Notes under the pieces: generated by a model
Told to the model about the DNA's origin: nothing
Database searches by the model: none
The model's input: the letters and a program-made list of their open reading frames with translations, nothing else
Position numbers and translations under genes: made by a program
From: Candidatus Heimdallarchaeota archaeon
GTDB lineage: Archaea > Asgardarchaeota > Heimdallarchaeia > JABLTI01
DNA length: 5,294 bases
Reading direction: 5' to 3'
Assembly: GCA_030667035.1 (NCBI GenBank)
Contig: DAOUWQ010000148.1
Location: 1 to 5,294, forward strand
Shown: piece by piece, positions 1 to 3,796 of the stretch
Numbering within the stretch: position 1 is the first letter of the stretch
Layout: every line of letters starts with the position of its first letter

Positions 1-41
1 ACCCATTATCAAGAAATTAAAAGCTCGTTAGGATTACTTTT

Positions 42-83
42 CAAAAAAATTTAGTAGAATTTTTCCATTTTTAGGAAAAATTC
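42..83 (-). terminator. Hairpin and T-run terminator of glyS
   Basis: A perfect inverted repeat has arms GAATTTTTCC (57-66) and GGAAAAATTC (74-83) around a 7-nt loop, and begins 11 nt past the glyS stop codon. Read on the minus strand, the hairpin is followed after a short spacer by seven T residues (complement of A43-49). That is the layout expected for termination of the leftward glyS transcript. Archaeal termination depends mainly on T-runs, so the hairpin may serve instead for 3'-end stability. The stem is AT-rich with only three G-C pairs per arm. Confidence 0.6.
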
Positions 84-94
84 ATTTTATTATC

Positions 95-1666
95 TTATTT
101 TTGTTGCTCTGCGATGATATCTTCTACTTCGTCAAAGGCATATTCGCTTGAGAGTAAAAGAATAAGGACATCATTTAGATCTTCAAGATGAACTCTTATT
201 TGTTTCATTGTATCTCTATCTCTGATGGTAACTGTATCATCTTTTAATGAGTCGTAATCTATAGTTACACAGTACGGAGTACCAATTTCATCTGCTCGGG
301 CATATCTCTTACCAATTTTTCCCGAAGTATCAAATGCTACTTCGAATCCTTCTCCTCTTAATTCCTCGAATATTTCTTGTGCTTTATCTTCCATTCCATC
401 TTTTTTCATTAATGGATAAACATGCACATCATAAGGTGAAATCGTTGGTGGAAATTGGAACCATGTCCAATCTCTATCTTCCGTTTCTCTATAACAACTT
501 TCCAAAATACAGTAAAGCGTTCTTCCAACACCAATCGAAGGTTCGATTACAAATGGTATGACATTTCCGTTTGTATGTTGCACAGCCATTTTTGTTCCAC
601 TGTGTTTCTCATGACTAATTAAATCGTACTGTTGTCTGAATGCATTGCCAACTACTTCAGTCCAACCGATTGATAATTTAATTTCAAGATCGAAGTTTCC
701 ACCACTATAGTGTGGTGTTTCTTTTGGAAGCATGTGTCTGAATCTAATTAATTCTGTGTTTACTCCAACTTCTTCGAAGAGTATTTTTTCTTTAGCAAGA
801 TAATAACCCATTGCAGCATTTGGAATTAATTTCTTTTGCACTGCTTCAGCTACTGTAACATTCTTGCTTTTTTTAATTCCCTTTGCTTGCATCTCTCGAG
901 TGAGTAGAGGTAGTACTTCATCAGCTAATTCTTCGAAGTGAGGTGGGTTATCTAATTGTTCTTCTGCAAAGAACGCTTCCACTTCCATTTGTTCAAATTC
1001 TCTAACTCGAATTATGAATTGTCTTGGAGAGATTTCATTTCGATAAACTTTTCCTACTTGGGCAATTCCGAAGGGTAGCTTAGCTCTCATTGAGTGAGCG
1101 ACTCTTTTGAAATTAATGAAAATATTCTGTGCTGTTTCCGGTCTAAGATAAGCAACATTGCCTTCTACCGAACCAACTTGTGTTTTAAGCATTAAATTGA
1201 ACTCTCTAGCATTCATAAAAGCTCCATCACAGCTTGGGCATGTGAGCTTATTTTTAGCTATTATCTCATCAAGTTCTTTTGGAGCAAGTCCATCTGCATT
1301 TAGCTCTATTTTATCTTCGATTATTTTATCTGCTCTAAACATTGACTTACATTCTTTACACTGAACAAGAGGGTCACAGAATTTTGCTAAATGTCCTGAT
1401 GCTTCGAAAACTTTTGGTGGTAAAATGAGCGATCCTTCTATTTCATAATGCCCTTCACTCTTTACAAAATAATCCCGCCAGAAATTGATTAGCTTTTGTC
1501 TCATCAGAGTACCAATGGGTCCATAATCAAATGCACCTGCTAATCCTCCATAAATATCTGCCGCAGGAAAAACAATTCCTCTTCGGAATGATACGTCTTG
1601 AATCTTATCTAATAGCGGTTTGTTTTCTTTTGTTGAAATTTTTAATTCCTCCAATACAGTTACCAA
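95..1666 (-). CDS. glyS: Glycyl-tRNA synthetase, archaeal/eukaryotic alpha-2 type
   Basis: This cytoplasmic class II enzyme attaches glycine to tRNA-Gly using ATP. Numbering here is from the TTG at 1666 (523 residues). Residues 21-60 hold the typical N-terminal RRG-x2-FPA...IYGGLAG...DYGP block. Cys103/Cys106 and Cys143/Cys146 form a zinc-ribbon-like insertion. RPETAQ lies at 175-180, motif 2 (VYRNEISPR...RVREFEQME) at 207-229, and motif 3 (EPSIGVGR) at 375-382. By analogy with Thermus GlyRS, Glu177, Arg344, Glu375 and Ser377 line the glycine pocket, and all are present. The anticodon-binding domain spans about 412-503 (IGKRYARADEIGTPY, then RDRDTMKQIR). The length is compact for archaea, where I recall about 570 residues, and near that of Thermus. 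The start is uncertain. TTG 1666 has no clear ribosome site; TTG 1654 is possible; a strong GGAGGA precedes an in-frame ATT at 1639, which would give 514 residues beginning STKENKPLLDKI after the initiator. The gene stands alone, divergent from the cysteine-cluster gene. Function is near certain; the start is not. Confidence 0.97.
   Translation of the reverse strand: MVTVLEELKISTKENKPLLDKIQDVSFRRGIVFPAADIYGGLAGAFDYGPIGTLMRQKLINFWRDYFVKSEGHYEIEGSLILPPKVFEASGHLAKFCDPLVQCKECKSMFRADKIIEDKIELNADGLAPKELDEIIAKNKLTCPSCDGAFMNAREFNLMLKTQVGSVEGNVAYLRPETAQNIFINFKRVAHSMRAKLPFGIAQVGKVYRNEISPRQFIIRVREFEQMEVEAFFAEEQLDNPPHFEELADEVLPLLTREMQAKGIKKSKNVTVAEAVQKKLIPNAAMGYYLAKEKILFEEVGVNTELIRFRHMLPKETPHYSGGNFDLEIKLSIGWTEVVGNAFRQQYDLISHEKHSGTKMAVQHTNGNVIPFVIEPSIGVGRTLYCILESCYRETEDRDWTWFQFPPTISPYDVHVYPLMKKDGMEDKAQEIFEELRGEGFEVAFDTSGKIGKRYARADEIGTPYCVTIDYDSLKDDTVTIRDRDTMKQIRVHLEDLNDVLILLLSSEYAFDEVEDIIAEQQK
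1647..1652 (-). promoter_or_regulatory. Strong Shine-Dalgarno inside the annotated 5' end of glyS
   Basis: On the minus strand GGAGGA occupies 1652-1647. It is the best ribosome binding site of any gene in the window. Eight bases after GGAGG there is no ATG, GTG or TTG, only the in-frame ATT codon at 1639-1637. The other genes here place SD-like sequences 5-9 nt before their start codons, so this site could set initiation at ATT. It also overlaps the alternative TTG start at 1654. It could instead be a chance Leu-Glu-Glu coding sequence. Confidence 0.45.
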
Positions 1667-1670
1667 TAAA

Positions 1671-1687
1671 AAATCTCTGTTAGATTT
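1671..1687 (-). repeat. Small hairpin just upstream of the glyS TTG
   Basis: Arms AAATCT (1671-1676) and AGATTT (1682-1687) enclose a 5-nt loop, and the stem ends 4 nt before TTG 1666. It has only one G-C pair, so it would be weak at high temperature. It could be a chance feature of AT-rich DNA, or could affect ribosome access if TTG 1666 is used. Confidence 0.25.
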
Positions 1688-1700
1688 ATTGGTTTCACAT

Positions 1701-1718
1701 ATTTGTTGCCATTTGTTG
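1701..1718. repeat. Tandem 8-bp repeat with 10-bp period upstream of glyS
   Basis: ATTTGTTG occurs twice, at 1701-1708 and 1711-1718, separated by CC; on the minus strand it reads CAACAAAT-GG-CAACAAAT. The period of one helical turn would place both copies on the same face of DNA, as is common for protein binding sites. It lies 35-52 bp before TTG 1666, in the promoter or leader of glyS. No known regulator is recognised, and chance is possible at this base composition. Confidence 0.35.
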
Positions 1719-1833
1719 AAGTTAAAAGACTTTTTGTTTTAATGGATTTTTTCCTTACAAAAATTATTACAATAAAACAGTAATTTCGTTTGGATAGCAA
1801 CTTTTTTCTTTTGTTTTTTCTGGTTTTCATAAT

Positions 1834-1840
1834 AAAGGTG
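1834..1840 (+). promoter_or_regulatory. Shine-Dalgarno that sets the start of the cysteine-cluster gene
   Basis: AAAGGTG ends 9 nt before the ATG at 1850 and matches the anti-SD-binding core AGGTG. It decides in favour of ATG 1850 over the in-frame TTG at 1790, whose extra 20 codons come from a T-rich leader tract and only mimic a hydrophobic signal sequence. Confidence 0.7.
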
Positions 1841-1849
1841 CATATTATT

Positions 1850-2551
1850 ATGTCTACGAAAAAGGAAGCAAAAGAATCCAAACAACCAGTTGAAGAAAAG
1901 ACTGATGAAAAACCAGTAGAAAAAGAAACGGCTAAGTTTAAGTTTGAATGTACAAAATGTGGTACTTGCTGCCAGAATAGAAGCTCAATCCCAATAACCT
2001 TTACTGATCTTGCTCGATGGACTAAGCAAGGTAGTTTTATTCAAATAATTCTCCCTCATCTGGAGCTTGAGAGTTTAAGTGAAGCCGATGAAATCTCCAA
2101 AATTGCGATCATTCCGTTTATCAAAATGAAAGATATTGATGAAAATGGAAAAGGTATCTGTCCTTTCTATGATGTAGACAATAAAATCTGCAACATTTAT
2201 TTCACAATGCCCATCTTTTGTAAAACTTTTCCACTGTCATATAACGGTGAAAAATTCTATGTTTCTGATTCAACCTGTGAAGGTCTTGGCAAAGGGTCAA
2301 TGACAAAGGAAGCTCTTTTGGAGTTACGAAAAACAGCAATAAGTGATTATAATCAACGAGCTGAAACATCACTTTCTATGGTTCCGTTACAAGGTATGTT
2401 TATTCGCCACTTTATGAAACAATCCCAAGAAACTGTTAACCGTCTTTCAGACGAAGATCAAAAGAAGCTGGATGCATTGATCAACAAGTCAAAAGAAGAA
2501 CCAGCTGAACCAACTGAATCAGCTGAACCTGAAGAGACAACTGAAAGTTAA
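1850..2551 (+). CDS. YkgJ-family cysteine-cluster (CxxCxxCC) metal-binding protein
   Basis: This is a 233-residue soluble protein. Residues 2-30 are a Lys/Glu-rich, probably disordered leader. The core starts with FECTKCGTCC, giving Cys34, 37, 40 and 41, the signature of the YkgJ / zinc-or-iron-chelating family (PF03692), a cysteine pattern shared with FliB. It is followed by the expected downstream cysteines: 104 in GICPFY, 114 in KICNIY, 124 in IFCKTFPLS, and 143 in STCEG. These eight cysteines could hold an iron-sulfur cluster or zinc. No enzymatic activity is established for most of the family and none can be deduced here. The tail from about 215 to 233 is acidic with short AEP-type repeats. 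No membrane segment or signal peptide is present from the chosen start. The start at ATG 1850 is supported by AAAGGTG 9 nt upstream. The gene is divergent from glyS, convergent with the regulator gene, and ends at its own terminator. Family assignment is confident; function is unknown. Confidence 0.88.
   Translation: MSTKKEAKESKQPVEEKTDEKPVEKETAKFKFECTKCGTCCQNRSSIPITFTDLARWTKQGSFIQIILPHLELESLSEADEISKIAIIPFIKMKDIDENGKGICPFYDVDNKICNIYFTMPIFCKTFPLSYNGEKFYVSDSTCEGLGKGSMTKEALLELRKTAISDYNQRAETSLSMVPLQGMFIRHFMKQSQETVNRLSDEDQKKLDALINKSKEEPAEPTESAEPEETTES
2503..2529 (+). repeat. Short direct repeat in the 3' end of the cysteine-cluster gene
   Basis: AGCTGAACC occurs at 2503-2511 and 2521-2529, an 18-bp period that keeps the reading frame. 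It encodes AEPTES followed by AEPEET in the acidic C-terminal tail. This fits slippage or duplication expanding a disordered tail. Confidence 0.5.
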
Positions 2552-2574
2552 TTTGATTGTTTTTAATAAAGTAA

Positions 2575-2606
2575 AGAAAGAAATCTCTTCTTTCTCTCTT
2601 TTTTTT
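2575..2606 (+). terminator. Intrinsic terminator between two convergent genes
   Basis: Arms AGAAAGAA (2575-2582) and TTCTTTCT (2588-2595) form an 8-bp perfect stem with a 5-nt loop, followed by CTC and eight T residues (2599-2606). It starts 23 nt after the stop codon of the cysteine-cluster gene and should end its transcript. The T-run overlaps the stop codon of the convergent regulator gene (2605-2607). On the minus strand the same stem is followed by a weaker T-rich stretch, so it may also act on the opposite transcript. Confidence 0.7.
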
Positions 2607-3573
2607 ATTCCAAAATTTCCACTGAATCTATGGTCCCGTCTCCATCGAGATCATATCCTTCGACCACTTTTCTAAAACTTCCACCTTTATACTCTTTCAG
2701 CATTTCTTCCCAACGATGCATCAAGGCAATAATCGATGCTTTTGTACCTCTCCTTCCTTGACCGGCAAATGCTACTATTGTTTTATTAGCATTGTAAGGA
2801 TTAGGTATTTTGAAGATTATTCCTGCGTTATTTTGAGAATAGAACGTATTTGATTGTGTTGAAGTTATTCCTCTGCCAAATCTTGCATCTGGTGCAATAC
2901 CTTGAATATGGTTGTCAAAAGCAGGTTCTTTCATTTTTGAATTAATGTCCTTAGTAACTAAATTGACTGCTGGACCTCCAATTAAAATCATATTTTGATC
3001 GTACTCTTTTTCTGCACGAACTTCAACATCCAATTTCACATATAGTTCTTTCTTTGGAGGGAGAAATTGACCAATGAACATTCCTAGATAGACTGCGTAG
3101 TGACCATCTCGAGCCCATGTTTTATGGGGACCATGAGCTTCAGGGGAGCCTACAACTATCAAACCATCGAATTTAGAATCATCAGAAAATTCACTAAAGA
3201 ATCTCATCAACATTTCATTTGATGTTTCCATAGATTTGAATGGCAATCCTTTCTTCTCTGGATGCAATTCAATACCATAAGCTTTCTCAGTTACAGTATA
3301 AAATTTTGCAATAGCTCCTCGTATTTCCTTCTCAAATGCAATTGTTACTAATCCATTTTGAATTAATTGTCGTATGTGGTAGTAGATTTTTTGCTCATGA
3401 AGATTCATTTCCCTTGCAAGATCTGCAGGAAACTTTGGTTCTTTGGATAATCGCTGCAATATCTCCCATCGAATTTTATTTAGAATTGGTTTCATTTTTT
3501 CGGGATCATTGAATATGTGAATGTCTTTTGCTGTCAATCCTTTGGAAGTTTCGGTAAGAAGTTTTTTTTGCAT
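2605..3573 (-). CDS. ArsR-like winged-helix protein with S-layer-like domain and EF-hand-type loop
   Basis: This is a 322-residue putative transcription regulator. Residues about 27-96 form a winged helix of ArsR/HTH_20 type: KIRWEILQRLSKEPKFPADLA, a recognition helix around 59-76 (HEQKIYYHIRQLIQNGLV), then a wing ending GAIAKFYTVT. Residues about 136-300 form a separate domain with DGLIVVGSPEAHGP (136-149), ILIGGPAVNLVT (196-207) and IPNPYNANKTIVAFAGQGRRGT (from 256). From memory this resembles a conserved domain of archaeal S-layer proteins, where GGPxxN and a late AGxxxxGT stretch recur. Residues 308-319 (DLDGDGTIDSVE) match the 12-position EF-hand calcium loop at every ligand position. 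No signal peptide or membrane segment is seen, so the protein is probably cytoplasmic. The ATG at 3573 is preceded by GAGAGAG 5 nt upstream, a weak ribosome site. The gene is divergent from glmS across a spacer with repeated operator-like sites, suggesting autoregulation and possibly glmS control (inference). Ligand and targets are unknown. Confidence 0.85.
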   Translation of the reverse strand: MQKKLLTETSKGLTAKDIHIFNDPEKMKPILNKIRWEILQRLSKEPKFPADLAREMNLHEQKIYYHIRQLIQNGLVTIAFEKEIRGAIAKFYTVTEKAYGIELHPEKKGLPFKSMETSNEMLMRFFSEFSDDSKFDGLIVVGSPEAHGPHKTWARDGHYAVYLGMFIGQFLPPKKELYVKLDVEVRAEKEYDQNMILIGGPAVNLVTKDINSKMKEPAFDNHIQGIAPDARFGRGITSTQSNTFYSQNNAGIIFKIPNPYNANKTIVAFAGQGRRGTKASIIALMHRWEEMLKEYKGGSFRKVVEGYDLDGDGTIDSVEILE

Positions 3574-3626
3574 TTTTGCTCTCTCATATCAATTCTATTG
3601 TGCCTACTACCACTAACACTTAATTA

Positions 3627-3701
3627 ATAATGGTCCTTGTAATAATAGAGATTAAGTCTTCATTTATAATTGTAACCATTACTAAAAAAGTTATAATGGT
3701 C
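3627..3701. promoter_or_regulatory. Three TAATGGT operator-like elements in the divergent spacer
   Basis: ATAATGGTC is present at 3627-3635 and again, identically over 9 bp, at 3693-3701. An inverted copy, ACCATTA, sits at 3675-3681 and forms a perfect 7-bp inverted repeat with 3694-3700 across a 12-bp gap. The copies flank the TATA-like box of the regulator gene and lie upstream of the glmS promoter region. Winged-helix dimers usually bind inverted repeats in their own promoters, so these are candidate sites for the adjacent regulator. That assignment is inference. Confidence 0.45.
3662..3670 (-). promoter_or_regulatory. TATA-like box, regulator gene
   Basis: On the minus strand the sequence is ATTATAAAT, close to the archaeal TATA box. 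It is about 90 nt before the regulator ATG and would imply a start site near 3640 and a leader of roughly 65 nt. The surrounding DNA is AT-rich, so other positions (for example around 3621-3630) cannot be excluded. Confidence 0.35.
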
Positions 3702-3741
3702 TGAAAAAATTTTTAGAATTGCTTTTATTAGAATAGCTCTT

Positions 3742-3750
3742 TTCTATATC
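3742..3750 (+). promoter_or_regulatory. Possible TATA box for glmS
   Basis: TTCTATATC lies about 50 nt before the glmS ATG. Initiation roughly 27 nt downstream would fall near 3773 and leave a short leader that still contains the SD-like sequence at 3785. TTTTATTA at 3723-3730 is an alternative. No clear purine-rich BRE is seen before either. Confidence 0.25.
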
Positions 3751-3784
3751 TACGAGATAGACTCCTAAATGGCAATGAACAATT

Positions 3785-3790
3785 AGAGGA
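3785..3790 (+). promoter_or_regulatory. Shine-Dalgarno of glmS
   Basis: AGAGGA ends 6 nt before ATG 3797. It confirms this start, which is required anyway because the catalytic cysteine must be residue 2. Confidence 0.65.
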
Positions 3791-3796
3791 AACACA

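Noticed and set aside
334..561. Plus-strand open frame antisense to glyS.
   Set aside because: It lies wholly inside the strongly conserved glyS coding region and has no recognisable content or ribosome site.
1158..1364. Second plus-strand open frame antisense to glyS.
   Set aside because: Ser/Leu-rich shadow of the zinc-ribbon coding region of glyS, with no independent support.
1667..1789. A T-box or tRNA-like element upstream of glyS.
   Set aside because: No T-box consensus, cloverleaf or long stem is present; only one weak 6-bp hairpin and a tandem repeat are seen.
1790..1849. N-terminal extension of the cysteine-cluster protein from TTG 1790, giving a hydrophobic Phe/Leu stretch like a signal peptide.
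   Set aside because: The stretch is a T-rich leader read as Phe/Leu, TTG 1790 has no ribosome site, and ATG 1850 has AAAGGTG at good spacing. The protein family is normally cytoplasmic.
1660..1881. Minus-strand open frame of 73 codons across the glyS/cysteine-cluster spacer.
   Set aside because: It overlaps the start of both genes, is rich in Lys, Asn and Ile as expected for random AT-rich DNA, and shows no recognisable domain.
3704..3714. AAAAAATTTTT palindrome in the divergent spacer as a terminator or operator.
   Set aside because: No loop or T-run geometry fits termination, and A/T tracts like this are expected by chance here; at most it bends DNA.
3702..3796. A glmS ribozyme or other riboswitch in the glmS leader.
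   Set aside because: The spacer is AT-rich with no compact pseudoknot-like structure, and the likely leader is too short; the ribozyme is known from Gram-positive bacteria.
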